Positions 16,390 to 25,370 of a stretch of 64,000 bases of DNA are shown here, one piece after another. The stretch covers positions 2,976,001 through 3,040,000 of the forward strand of contig NZ_CP109442.1 of NCBI RefSeq assembly GCF_036227205.1, given 5' to 3'. The number at the start of each line of letters is the position of its first letter. The stretch's first letter is position 1. This DNA is from Amycolatopsis sp. NBC_01480 (lineage in GTDB: Bacteria > Actinomycetota > Actinomycetes > Mycobacteriales > Pseudonocardiaceae). Made by a program: the position numbers and the translations under genes. The notes beneath the pieces were generated by a model. It saw nothing but the letters and a program-made list of their open reading frames with translations, was not told the DNA's origin and did not search any database.

Positions 16390-17928
16390 TCACACAGACA
16401 AGGGCGTCTCCTTCGTGGGGCTGGGGCGGCGGCCTCGGGCGAGTAGGAAGTAGGCCTGGACCGCGGTGTAGATCAGGATCGCGGCGCCGGCCCAGGCGGT
16501 GACGTGCATGCCTGAGACGAAGGCCTCGCGGGCGGACGTCACGAGGGCCTCCGCGGCTGGGGCGGGCAGGGACTTCGCTGCGCTTACGGCGCCACCCAGG
16601 GTGTCGTGGGCGGCGGCGATGGCGGTGTCCAGCGCGGGGTCGTGCGGGGCCGGGCTCAGGGAAGTGGTTACGCCGGACTGGTAGACGGCCGTGGCCAGGC
16701 TGCCGAGCAGGGCGGTGCCGAGGGCGCCGCCCAGTTCGTAGCCGGTTTCGGAGATGGCGGAGGCCGCGCCGGCGCGGTCGACGGGGGCAGCGGAGATCAC
16801 CAGGTCGTTGGTGAGCGTCTCGGACAGCGCCACGCCGCCGCCGACCAGGACGAAGGCGACCACCACCGCCGCGAGGCCCGCTGTGGTGCCCAGGGCCGTG
16901 AGCACCAGGAACCCGGCCGCGCCGAGCAGCAGGCCGACGCAGACCAGCACCGGCACCCGGATGCGGCGGGCCAGCCAGGCCGCGAGCAGCGCCCCGGCGA
17001 CGCCCGCGAGCGTGGCCGGCAGCATCCACAGCGCGGCCACCACCGGGGACAGCCCCAGCACCAGCTGCAGGTACTGCGGCACCAGGAACAGCAGCCCCAC
17101 CAACGCGAACACGCCGAGCAGGTTCGTCACCACGGACGCGGTGAACATCCGGTTCGAGAACAGCGCCAGGTCCAGCATCGGCCGCTCCAGCCGGCGCTGA
17201 CGGCGGACGAACAGCACCCCGAGGCCCAGCCCCACGACGATGGCCAGCGCCGCGGACCAGCTGAAGCCCGACGTGGCTGCGATCTTGACGCCGTACACCA
17301 CCGGCAGCATCGCGCCCAGCGAGAGCAGCGCGGACAGCAGGTCGAACCGGCCCGGGTTCGGGTCACGGTGCTCCGGCAGCAGCAGCGGCCCGGCGATCAG
17401 CAGCAGCACCATCACCGGCACGTTGATCAGGAACACCGAGCCCCACCAGAAGTGCTCCAGCAGCCAGCCGCCGACCACCGGGCCCACGGCCATGCCGCCG
17501 GAGAACGCCGCGCTCCACACCGCCACCGCGGTACGGCGGCGCCGGTCGTCGGTGAAGATGCTGCGGATCAGCGAGAGTGTGGACGGCATCAGCGTCGCGC
17601 CACCGACGCCCAGCAGCGCGCGGGCCAGGATCAGCATCATCGGCGTGGTCGAGAACGCCGCCAGCACCGACGCCAGCCCGAAGGCCACCGCGCCGGCGAG
17701 CAGCAGCCGCCGCCGGCCGATGCGGTCGCCCAGCGTGCCCATGAACACCAGCAGCCCGGCCAGCACGAACGAGTAGACGTCGACGATCCACAGCTGCTCC
17801 GCCCCCGTGGGCCCGAGGTCCTCGCTCAGGTACGGCAGGGCGAACCCCCGCACGGTCGAGTCCACGCTGATCAGCAGGACTGGCAACACCAGTACCGCCA
17901 GCGCCCACCACTGTCCGCGCCTCTCCAT
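16390..17928 (-). CDS. MFS drug exporter, EmrB/QacA (DHA2, 14-segment) type
   Basis: A 512-aa major-facilitator exporter with about 14 hydrophobic segments. Motif A is GDRIGRRRLLL near residue 66, and the family start ISVDSTVRGFALPYL contains the membrane Asp typical of proton-drug antiporters. The TMS5 motif C region reads GGMAVGPVVGGWLLE near 143. It probably expels a toxic or signalling small molecule. It is divergent from the TetR gene at 18017 across an 88-bp spacer with two identical palindromes, so it is very likely that repressor's main target. Confidence 0.93.
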   Translation of the reverse strand: MERRGQWWALAVLVLPVLLISVDSTVRGFALPYLSEDLGPTGAEQLWIVDVYSFVLAGLLVFMGTLGDRIGRRRLLLAGAVAFGLASVLAAFSTTPMMLILARALLGVGGATLMPSTLSLIRSIFTDDRRRRTAVAVWSAAFSGGMAVGPVVGGWLLEHFWWGSVFLINVPVMVLLLIAGPLLLPEHRDPNPGRFDLLSALLSLGAMLPVVYGVKIAATSGFSWSAALAIVVGLGLGVLFVRRQRRLERPMLDLALFSNRMFTASVVTNLLGVFALVGLLFLVPQYLQLVLGLSPVVAALWMLPATLAGVAGALLAAWLARRIRVPVLVCVGLLLGAAGFLVLTALGTTAGLAAVVVAFVLVGGGVALSETLTNDLVISAAPVDRAGAASAISETGYELGGALGTALLGSLATAVYQSGVTTSLSPAPHDPALDTAIAAAHDTLGGAVSAAKSLPAPAAEALVTSAREAFVSGMHVTAWAGAAILIYTAVQAYFLLARGRRPSPTKETPLSV

Positions 17929-17949
17929 GGCGCACTCTTCCCTTCTTGC

Positions 17950-17968
17950 ACCGTCCGGACGGTACAGT
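17950..17968. promoter_or_regulatory. TetR operator, copy 1
   Basis: ACCGTCCGGACGGT (17950-17963) is a perfect 14-bp palindrome followed by acagt. It lies 22 bp upstream of the exporter start and its centre is exactly 42 bp (four helical turns) from copy 2. Confidence 0.85.
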
Positions 17969-17991
17969 TTCGCTCCTGGTGTAGAAGATAA

Positions 17992-18010
17992 ACCGTCCGG
18001 ACGGTACAGT
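17992..18010. promoter_or_regulatory. TetR operator, copy 2
   Basis: The same 14-bp palindrome plus acagt recurs at 17992-18010, only 6 bp before the TetR GTG start. Binding here should shut off the repressor gene itself. Confidence 0.85.
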
Positions 18011-18016
18011 CAAGAA

Positions 18017-18544
18017 GTGCCGAAACCTTCCGCTCGCGAGCGCATCCTCGACTCCTACGAGGTCATCCTCATCGAGCGCGGACCGCTGGAGATCACGCTC
18101 GACGCGGTCGCGGCGCACGCCGGGGTGTCCAAGGGCGGCCTGCTATACCACTTCGGCTCGAAGGACGCGCTGCGCGACGGCCTGCTGGAGCGGCTGGTCC
18201 GGCTCAACACCGAGGACCTCGAACTCGCGAAAGCCGCGCCGGAGGGCGTGTTCCGCTACTACCTGCGCACGGCGATCACCGACGTGACCCGCAACCTGCC
18301 GCTGCACCGCACGACGATGGCGACCATCCGGCTGGTGCTCAACGACCCCACCGCCGCCGAGGTCTCGCAGCGCTGCATGAACGACACCCGCGAGCTGCTG
18401 CTGGAGCACGCCGACGACCGGCTGGCCGCCGAGCTGGTGATGCTGGTCGCCGAGGGCCTCTACATGCGCGCGGCGCTCGGCGAGACGGACACCGTCCTGC
18501 TCAACCGGATCGATGACATCGCCGTGCGCCTGGAGCACCACTGA
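18017..18544 (+). CDS. TetR/AcrR family repressor of the adjacent exporter
   Basis: A 175-aa repressor. The N-terminal helix-turn-helix is complete: ARERILDSYEVILIERG, then ITLDAVAAHAGVSKGGLLYHF (residues about 26-46). The C-terminal all-helical ligand pocket is short, as in the QacR/TetR_C group. GTG 18017 is chosen because it starts right after the operator; upstream in-frame codons run through the operators and are unlikely to be translated. Together with the exporter it forms a classic efflux-repressor pair. Confidence 0.92.
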   Translation: MPKPSARERILDSYEVILIERGPLEITLDAVAAHAGVSKGGLLYHFGSKDALRDGLLERLVRLNTEDLELAKAAPEGVFRYYLRTAITDVTRNLPLHRTTMATIRLVLNDPTAAEVSQRCMNDTRELLLEHADDRLAAELVMLVAEGLYMRAALGETDTVLLNRIDDIAVRLEHH

Positions 18545-18565
18545 ACCGGGTGCGGCGGAAGTCAA

Positions 18566-18620
18566 GCGCCCCAATGTGGCGTTCGGTGCGTCCAACGCAA
18601 CCAACGCCACATTGGGGCGC
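18566..18620. terminator. Perfect 18-bp hairpin at a convergent junction
   Basis: GCGCCCCAATGTGGCGTT (18566-18583) pairs without mismatch with 18603-18620 around a 19-base loop, 21 bp after the TetR stop and 70 bp before the end of the convergent F420-type gene. No U tract. This is a different sequence family from the 46-bp palindromes. Confidence 0.7.
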
Positions 18621-18633
18621 ATCGCGCCGAGCC

Positions 18634-18663
18634 GCAGGCGCAGGCGCAGGCGCAGGCGCAGGC
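18634..18663 (+). repeat. (GCAGGC)5 hexanucleotide repeat
   Basis: Five exact tandem copies of GCAGGC lie in the intergenic space between the hairpin and the F420-type gene. They look like a simple slippage repeat with no evident role. Confidence 0.9.
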
Positions 18664-18690
18664 GGCGCACGGTAACCGGGCAAGGCCAGG

Positions 18691-19301
<611 letters not shown>

Positions 19302-19347
19302 AGCCGCCAAACAACGGTTCGTTTCACCCGCGAGGAAGACCGCACCC

Positions 19348-19866
19348 ATGGCACCGAACAGCTCCGCCACCAGGCCCAAGGCCGAACTGGAACTGGCCGA
19401 CCAGCTCAGCAACGAGCTGGTCCGGTTCATGCGCCTGATCACCAAGGCCAAGTCCCAGGTGGCCAAGCAGGGTCCGGACGGGATCGAGAGGGCCGCGTAC
19501 GCGATCCTCTTCTGCCTCATCCACGAGGGTCCGCAGCGCACCAGCAAGCTCGCCGAATTCCTGCACTCGGAGATCTCGACGATCAGCCGGCAGTCGAGCT
19601 CGCTCGTGCAGCACGGGCTGGTCGAGCGCCAGGCCGACCCCGAGGACGGCCGGGCCTGCCTGCTCGCACCGACCGCCGAGGGCCTGCGGGTCTTCGACGA
19701 GAACCGCAAGCAACGGAACCAGTGGCTGGCCGACGTGCTCGGCGACTGGAGCCAGGAGGACCGCGAGCAGCTGAACAACCTGTTCGAGCGGCTGAACACC
19801 GGTATCGAGAACAACTTTCCATCACTGTCCGACACCGCCGCGGTGTCACAGGCCAAGGGGGCCTAA
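19348..19866 (+). CDS. MarR family transcriptional regulator
   Basis: A 172-aa winged-helix regulator. The DNA-binding core is visible: RAAYAILFCLIHEGPQRTSKLAEFL, the recognition region SEISTISRQSSSLVQHGLVERQADPEDGRA (residues about 77-105, given by its ends) and the wing DGRACLLAPTAEG. ATG 19348 follows a gaggaag site. The next gene, an MFS exporter, begins 5 bp after its stop, so both are co-transcribed. It should repress the exporter/YceI operon and release on ligand binding. A paralogous MarR-exporter pair lies at 50005-52615. Confidence 0.93.
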   Translation: MAPNSSATRPKAELELADQLSNELVRFMRLITKAKSQVAKQGPDGIERAAYAILFCLIHEGPQRTSKLAEFLHSEISTISRQSSSLVQHGLVERQADPEDGRACLLAPTAEGLRVFDENRKQRNQWLADVLGDWSQEDREQLNNLFERLNTGIENNFPSLSDTAAVSQAKGA

Positions 19867-19871
19867 GCGTT

Positions 19872-22484
19872 ATGACGTCCACAGTCGAGAAACAACCTCA
19901 GACCCAAGGGGGAGCGCCCGGAGCACCGGGGGCTCTGGGGCTGAGCCACCGCCAGATCATCACGATCCTGAGCGGCCTGATGTGCGGCATGTTCCTTGCC
20001 TCGCTCGACCAGACGATCGTGGGTACCTCGATCGTCAAGATCGCCAACGACCTGCACGGCTTCGAGCTGCAGGCGTGGGCGACCACCGCGTACCTGATCA
20101 CCTCGACCATCGTCACGCCGATCTACGGCAAGCTGTCCGACATCTACGGGCGCAAGCCGTTCTACCTGGCCGCGATCACGATCTTCGTCGCCGGCTCGCT
20201 GGCTTCGTCGTTCTCGACGTCGATGTACGAGCTGGCCGCGTTCCGCGCGGTGCAGGGCCTCGGCGCCGGCGGCCTGATGTCGCTGGCCATGACGATCATC
20301 GGTGACGTGGTGCCGCCGCGGGAACGCGCGCGGTACCAGGGTTACATCCTCGCCGTCTTCGGTCTGTCCACTGTGCTCGGACCGGTGCTCGGCGGCTTCT
20401 TCGCCGGCTTCAACACCCTCGCCGGGATCGCCGGCTGGCGCTGGGTCTTCCTGATCAACGTGCCGATCGGCATCGTCGCGCTGTTCGTGGTCGCCAAGGT
20501 GCTGAACGTGCCGCACACGCCACAGAAGCACAAGATCGACTGGTGGGGCGCGCTCAGCCTGATCATCGCCGTGGTGCCGTTCCTGATCGTGGCCGAACAG
20601 GGCCAGAAGTGGGGCTGGGGCGACACGAAGGCGATCCTCTGCTACGCCATCGGCGCCGTCGGCATCATCGCGTTCATCCTGGTCGAACGGATGATGAAGG
20701 ACGCCGCGCTGATCCCGCTGCGGCTGTTCAAGAACTCGACGTTCACCGTGGCGATCATCGGCGGCATCATCGTCGGTGTCGCGATGTTCGGCGCGATCAC
20801 CATGATCCCGCAGTACATGCAGGTGGTTCAGGGCTACACGCCGACCCAGTCCGGTCTGCTGATGCTGCCGCTGATGGGCGGCCTGATGATCAGCTCGATC
20901 GTGTCCGGCCGGATCACCTCGAAGACCGGTCGGTACAAGATCTTCCCGATCGTCGGCACCCTGCTGATCGCGATCGGCGCGCTGTTCTTCGCGCAGGTCA
21001 AGTACGACTCGCCGGTGTGGCACCCGCTGGTCGCCGCGGCCATCATCGGCCTGGGCCTCGGCCAGTGCATGCAGACGCTGGTGATCGCGGTGCAGAACGC
21101 CGGGCCGCGCAGCGACATGGGCGCGTCCACCGCTTCGGCGACGTTCTTCCGCCAGATCGGTGGCACAGCGGGTGTCGCGGTGTTCCTGACGATCCTGTTC
21201 AACGTGCTGCCGGGCAACATCACCAAGGCGTTCGGCGGCAACCCGCCGGCCGGCGCCGGCGCGAAGCTGGCCGACATCCAGAGCAACACCAGCATCATCG
21301 AGACGCTGCCGCCGGCGCTCAAGACGCCGATCCTGATCGGCTTCACCGAGTCGATCACCACGGTGTTCTACGTCGCCGGCGGGGTGGCGCTGCTGGCCAC
21401 GATCGTCCTGCTGTTCCTCAAGGAGATCCCGCTGGCCGGCATGTCCGCGGCCTCGACCATCGAGGGTGGCGAAGCGCTGCTGGATGCGGAAGAGGCGCCG
21501 ACCGAGGTCATCGAGCCGGCCAGCAAGCCGGGTTCCCTGTTCGAAGAAGCCCCGCGTGAGCCGGTTCTGGTCGGCGCGGGCGGAAGGCACTCGTTGAACG
21601 GAAACGGCCACGGCGACCCGGAGGCGATCTCCGGCGCCATGCCGATGCCGATCACCAACTCGGCCGCGGGCGCGGGCCTCGACCGCCCGACCGGCAACGG
21701 CGGGGTGCCGGTGACCGGGCACGTGCGGCGGCAGGACGGCAGCCACGTCAGCGGCGCCGCGCTCACCCTGATCGACCAGCAGGGCCGTCAGGTGGCGCGG
21801 GCGACCGGCAACGGCGACGGCAGCTACTCCGTGCCGACGCAGGGCCCCGGCACGTACGTGCTGATCGTGGCGGCCCCCGGGCACCAGCCCCAGGCCTCCA
21901 GCGTGGTGGTCGGCGGCGGCCCGGCGAAGCTGGACGTGACGCTCACCGGCTCCGGCGAGCTGACCGGCGTGGTGCGCTCGGTCGGAATGGGCAACCCGCT
22001 GGTCAACGCCACGGTGACGCTCACCGACTCGCGCGGCGAGGTCAACGGCGCGTTCATCACCGCCGACGACGGCGTCTACACCTTCAACGGGGTCGGCGCC
22101 GGGCAGTACACGCTGGTCGCGAGCGGCGCGCACTACCGCCCGGTCGCGGTCACGCTGACTGTGCCGGACAGCGGCGTGCTGCGGCACGACGTCGAGCTGG
22201 CCGGTGCCGTGCTGCTGCAGGGCACCGCGCGCACCGAGGGCGAGCGGATCGTGCCGGACGCGCGGATCACAGTGCTGGACGAGAACGGCAACGTCGCGGC
22301 CGTGGCCCGCACGGACGGCGAGGGCCGCTACGTGGTGAGCGACCTGCCGACCGGCTCCTACACGGTGGTGGCGAGCGGATACCCGCCGGCCACCAGCACG
22401 GTGTCGCTGAGCGACGGCGAGGCCGAGCACGACGTCCGCCTGAGCTACGACCAGGCGTTCGACGAGCTGGTCGAGCGGTCATGA
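19872..22484 (+). CDS. MFS exporter (14-segment) fused to three C-terminal carboxypeptidase-regulatory-like beta-sandwich domains
   Basis: An 870-aa protein. Residues about 25-535 form a complete DHA2-type exporter, with DQTIVGTSIVKI in TMS1, GKLSDIYGRKP (motif A) and VLGPVLGGFF (motif C). After a linker of about 70 residues rich in Glu, Gly and Asn come three domains of about 80 residues: about 611-693 (VTGHVRRQDG...), 695-777 (LTGVVRSVG...) and 778-862 (LQGTARTEG...). Each has the pattern strand - VxGAxVTLxDxxG - DGxYxxxxxxxGxYxLxxxAxGY of carboxypeptidase regulatory-like folds. A 14-segment topology puts this tail in the cytoplasm, which is unusual. The stop overlaps the YceI start (ATGA). 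Confidence 0.9.
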   Translation: MTSTVEKQPQTQGGAPGAPGALGLSHRQIITILSGLMCGMFLASLDQTIVGTSIVKIANDLHGFELQAWATTAYLITSTIVTPIYGKLSDIYGRKPFYLAAITIFVAGSLASSFSTSMYELAAFRAVQGLGAGGLMSLAMTIIGDVVPPRERARYQGYILAVFGLSTVLGPVLGGFFAGFNTLAGIAGWRWVFLINVPIGIVALFVVAKVLNVPHTPQKHKIDWWGALSLIIAVVPFLIVAEQGQKWGWGDTKAILCYAIGAVGIIAFILVERMMKDAALIPLRLFKNSTFTVAIIGGIIVGVAMFGAITMIPQYMQVVQGYTPTQSGLLMLPLMGGLMISSIVSGRITSKTGRYKIFPIVGTLLIAIGALFFAQVKYDSPVWHPLVAAAIIGLGLGQCMQTLVIAVQNAGPRSDMGASTASATFFRQIGGTAGVAVFLTILFNVLPGNITKAFGGNPPAGAGAKLADIQSNTSIIETLPPALKTPILIGFTESITTVFYVAGGVALLATIVLLFLKEIPLAGMSAASTIEGGEALLDAEEAPTEVIEPASKPGSLFEEAPREPVLVGAGGRHSLNGNGHGDPEAISGAMPMPITNSAAGAGLDRPTGNGGVPVTGHVRRQDGSHVSGAALTLIDQQGRQVARATGNGDGSYSVPTQGPGTYVLIVAAPGHQPQASSVVVGGGPAKLDVTLTGSGELTGVVRSVGMGNPLVNATVTLTDSRGEVNGAFITADDGVYTFNGVGAGQYTLVASGAHYRPVAVTLTVPDSGVLRHDVELAGAVLLQGTARTEGERIVPDARITVLDENGNVAAVARTDGEGRYVVSDLPTGSYTVVASGYPPATSTVSLSDGEAEHDVRLSYDQAFDELVERS

Positions 22485-23305
22485 GCGGGGGCCTGCGCGC
22501 CCAGCTCCGCGCGAACGGGGGCTGGCCCGTCGAGAACGCCGTGCTGACGGTGACGGATCTCAACGGCCGCCAGGTGGCGCGGCAGGTCACGGACGCGAAG
22601 GGGGCGGTGGCGACCGAGCCGCTGCCCCCGGGCGTCTACACCGCCGTGATCACCGCGCCGGGCTACAACCCGATGGCGCGCACGGTGCAGGTCGGCTCGG
22701 ACGGCGCCGGGTTGCTGGGCGACATCTCCCTCGCGCCGGTCGCGGAGGCCGTGGCCCTGCCGCCGGCGGGCCCGTGGATGATCGACCCGGTGCACTCGTC
22801 GGTGGTCGCGACCGCGCGGCACATGGGCATCGCCAGCATCAAGGTGCGGTTCCCGGACGTCGTCGGGCGGATCGAGATCGGCCGCCCGGTCGAGCGGTCC
22901 ACGGTGCAGGCCGAGATCAAGGCCGCCAGCATCGAATCGGGGATCAAGATGCGCGACGACCACCTGCGCTCGGCGGAGTTCCTGGACGTCGACGCGCACC
23001 CGGTGATCGGCTTCCGGAGCACCGGCCTGTCCCAGCGCGGCACGGACACCTGGGTCCTCACCGGCGACCTGACGTTGCACGGCGAGCACCGACCCGTCGA
23101 GCTGGACCTGCGCTACAACGGCCACGGCCCCGACCCCTGGGGCGGCGTCCGCGCCTCCTTCCACGCCGAAACCCAGCTGCACCGCAACGATTTCTCGATC
23201 AACTACAGCGCGATGGTCCGCGCCGGCGTCGCCGTGATCGGCACGACGGTCAAGGTGGAACTCGATATCGAAGCTGTGCAGGGAGAGTCGCTGCCGCAGT
23301 TCTGA
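22481..23305 (+). CDS. YceI family protein with N-terminal beta-sandwich domain
   Basis: A 274-aa protein. Residues 1-90 form a further carboxypeptidase-regulatory-like repeat (ENAVLTVTDLNGRQVARQ...GVYTAVITAPGYNP) close in sequence to the exporter repeats, sharing GRQVAR. Residues about 97-274 are a YceI domain (WMIDPVHSSVVATARHMG, HLRSAEFLDVDAHP, LTGDLTLHGEHRPVEL), a lipocalin-like barrel that binds isoprenoid or other lipidic ligands. There is no signal peptide, so it is predicted to be cytosolic, unlike most YceI proteins. The start overlaps the exporter stop. It may hold or deliver a hydrophobic substrate to the exporter (inference). Confidence 0.88.
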   Translation: MSGGLRAQLRANGGWPVENAVLTVTDLNGRQVARQVTDAKGAVATEPLPPGVYTAVITAPGYNPMARTVQVGSDGAGLLGDISLAPVAEAVALPPAGPWMIDPVHSSVVATARHMGIASIKVRFPDVVGRIEIGRPVERSTVQAEIKAASIESGIKMRDDHLRSAEFLDVDAHPVIGFRSTGLSQRGTDTWVLTGDLTLHGEHRPVELDLRYNGHGPDPWGGVRASFHAETQLHRNDFSINYSAMVRAGVAVIGTTVKVELDIEAVQGESLPQF

Positions 23306-23397
23306 GGCCGCACCGGCGCCGAGATCACTTCGGCACCGGGATTTACGGCTGGGACTTACGGCGCTGCGGCTGCCGGCATTTTCGGCCGGTTGCCAGC

Positions 23398-23438
23398 AAA
23401 AAGCCGCCCGTGACGGGAACTGTCACGGGCGGCTTTTT
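23398..23438 (+). terminator. Rho-independent terminator of the MarR-exporter-YceI operon
   Basis: AAAAAGCCGCCCGTGAC pairs perfectly with GTCACGGGCGGCTTTTT around a 7-base loop, followed by a T run. It lies 93 bp after the YceI stop and is one of the few hairpins here with a true U tract. Confidence 0.93.
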
Positions 23439-23954
23439 CGTTGGATTGAAAGGGGGTTCTCCGACGGTGTCGCGAGGGGGACTTTCGCGCCCTCGCCGCC
23501 TGGCGGGGGCAGACGGCCTTCGCTACCGACAGTAGGATTTGCGCACAACGGACGGTGGCACGGACGAGGGTGTTCATCGAGAACCGTTGACGCGAAAGGA
23601 ACTTGTGACCGGGAGCTGGCGCGAAAGGACCGTTGGCGACCGGGCCCTGGTGCGAGAGGACCGTTCGCGACCGAGCCCTGGGCACGAAAGGGCTCTTCGC
23701 GGCTGGGCGCCGAGTGTGAGAGGACCGTTCGCGACCAGGAGCCAGGTGCGAGAGGCCCACTCAAGACCAAGCCCAGGCAAGACAAACACCGTTCACAAAC
23801 CCCAGCAACAGCGAAAAACCAACCAAGAACCCAACCCCCAACGCGGAGAACCAGCCGTGAACGACCCGTTCACAGCAGGAATACCCAAAGTGACCGAAAG
23901 GCAGGATCCGATGGTTCGGCTTTGCCCCGCTTCGCGGCCACGTAGGCTCTACGC
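23439..23954. repeat. Gene-free tract with about six degenerate 31-bp tandem repeats
   Basis: About 500 bp without a gene. Between about 23586 and 23780 a unit of 31 bp (31-34) recurs six times with drift, core GCGAGAGGACCGTTCGCGAC then c-GAG-CCTGG. Clear units start near 23618, 23650 and 23680. The spacing is contiguous, so there are no spacers as in CRISPR. After 23790 the sequence turns A/C-rich (aaaaaccaaccaagaaccc), and the promoter of the DedA gene is expected there. Confidence 0.65.
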
Positions 23955-24629
23955 GTGAAGGTCGTAAGCATCGAGGCCGCGGGCGTGGGCGTGAGCTGGC
24001 TGGACACAGCCGGGCCGTTCCTCGTCTGGGTGATCGTGCTGGGCTTCGTGTTCGCGGAGTGCGCGTTGATCGTCGGGTTGTTCCTGCCCGGCGATTCGCT
24101 GCTGTTCGCGGCGGGGGTGGTGCTCGCGCAGCACGGGTCGGACGCCAATGCCTGGCTGCTGTCGGCGGCGGCGCTCGTCGTGGCGGTGCTGGGGAACCAG
24201 GTCGGTTACTACATCGGGCGCAGTACCGGCACGCGGCTGATCGCGCGCCGCGGCGGGAAGGTGTTGAACCGGCAGAACCTCGACCGGGCGCAGGCGTTCC
24301 TGGACCGCAAGGGGTTCTTCGCGATCGTCGCCGCGCGGTGGATCCCGTGGATCCGGACGCTGGCGCCGCTGGTCGCCGGGGCCGCGCGGATGGACCCGCG
24401 CCGCTTCCTGCTCGCCACCGCCACCGGCGGGCTGCTCTGGGTGCCGACGCTCGTGCTGCTCGGCTACTACGGCGCCGGCCTGCTCGACGCGCTGCCGTGG
24501 CTCAAGACGGCCGCGCTGTGGGCGAGCGTCGCGTTCTTCGTGCTCGGCACCGGATACGGCGTGTACCGCTACCGCCAGGAGATGCGCCGCCCGGTCGACG
24601 AGCCGGACGACACCAACGCACCCGCCTGA
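23955..24629 (+). CDS. DedA family membrane protein (second copy)
   Basis: A 224-aa DedA/VTT protein with ALIVGLFLPGDSLLFAAGV near residues 37-55 and the conserved loop AARWIPWIRTLAPLVAGAARM near 130-150. Four to six membrane segments are predicted. GTG 23955 starts the chain. It differs clearly from the DedA protein at 13368-14081, so the two are old paralogues. It converges on the VOC gene through a palindromic terminator-like element. Confidence 0.9.
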   Translation: MKVVSIEAAGVGVSWLDTAGPFLVWVIVLGFVFAECALIVGLFLPGDSLLFAAGVVLAQHGSDANAWLLSAAALVVAVLGNQVGYYIGRSTGTRLIARRGGKVLNRQNLDRAQAFLDRKGFFAIVAARWIPWIRTLAPLVAGAARMDPRRFLLATATGGLLWVPTLVLLGYYGAGLLDALPWLKTAALWASVAFFVLGTGYGVYRYRQEMRRPVDEPDDTNAPA

Positions 24630-24645
24630 ACCACCACGCAAAAGA

Positions 24646-24710
24646 CTCGTGAGTGGCTATGACGGTTAGAACTGCAACAGACGGTTAGAACCGTCCGCAA
24701 CACTCACGAG
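24646..24710. terminator. Palindromic element, copy 2 (65-bp composite)
   Basis: It has the family ends CTCGTGAGT and CACTCACGAG and two copies of acggttagaac, but is 19 bp longer than the others. The left arm is of the GGCTATGACGGTT type (as copy 4) while the right arm is of a CGGACGGTT...GTTGC type. It looks like a recombinant of two elements. It sits between the convergent DedA and VOC genes. Confidence 0.7.
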
Positions 24711-24712
24711 AC

Positions 24713-25126
24713 CTAGATCTCCGGTTCCGACCAGATCTCGAGCTGGATCCCGTCCGGATCGCGGAACACCACCACCGACGAGCCCTCGAACGTCCGAGAA
24801 GCGGTCGAGGGCAGGTAGGACACGCCGAACTCGGCGAGCCGCGCCTCCCAGTCGACCAGTTCGGCCTTGGACGACACCGAGAACGCGACGTGGTCGAGCC
24901 CGGTGCGGCGCTCGTCGAACTCGCGGCGCTCGGTGTCCGGGTGCTGCACGAGGACCACGGAGAAGCCGTCGCCCGCCGATCTCAGCACCACCTTGTGGAT
25001 CCCCGTGTCCGGATCCTCGCGGCGGTGGCTTTCCTCGAGGTCGAGCACACGCGCGTACCAGGGGACGCTTCGGTCCACATCGGTCACGGTGAGCGCCAGG
25101 TGGTGCACAGACGTGAGCTTGGGCAT
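24713..25126 (-). CDS. VOC (glyoxalase/dioxygenase superfamily) protein
   Basis: A 137-aa vicinal-oxygen-chelate protein with two beta-alpha-beta-beta-beta modules. Candidate metal ligands are His in VHHLALTV (residue about 9), His in LDHVAFSV (about 80) and Glu in IQLEIW (about 130), the layout of glyoxalase I and related lyases or dioxygenases. It may detoxify an electrophile or act as a resistance protein; the substrate is unknown. ATG 25126 is the clear start. The 240 bp upstream to the SDR gene end hold no visible gene. Confidence 0.9.
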   Translation of the reverse strand: MPKLTSVHHLALTVTDVDRSVPWYARVLDLEESHRREDPDTGIHKVVLRSAGDGFSVVLVQHPDTERREFDERRTGLDHVAFSVSSKAELVDWEARLAEFGVSYLPSTASRTFEGSSVVVFRDPDGIQLEIWSEPEI

Positions 25127-25370
25127 GACTAGAACGGCCGTCCTTTCCGACCCCCCATTTACGCACCTCGATGCGCTTTGCAGTGCGGTTTCACCCGCCG
25201 CCGGGCGTCACCCACCCCGTGAACCGCCGGCTCCGCCAGGGTAAGACAGCCGCCACGCGACGATGGGGGGATTCACCGACTTCCGCCACGAATCGTGATC
25301 TCCTCGTCGCCGGGCGTCCCACAAGCCGGGATGACGCCGGGCCGAGACCTGGCCGTCACGAGAAGGTGCT

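Noticed and set aside
15780..16450. Ala/Arg/Cys-rich open frames on both strands of the GC-rich repeat tract
   Set aside because: All frames are open because of composition; no start site, domain or codon pattern singles one out.
18634..18663. (GCAGGC)5 as a regulatory element
   Set aside because: It is a plain slippage repeat between convergent genes with no symmetry and no promoter to act on.
19863..22430. Minus-strand open frame of 855 codons opposite the first beta-sandwich exporter
   Set aside because: His/Arg/Asp-rich shadow of a well-supported gene, with no domain motif and no ribosome site.
23586..23780. Possible CRISPR array
   Set aside because: Repeats are contiguous and degenerate with no unique spacers, and no cas gene is present in the window.
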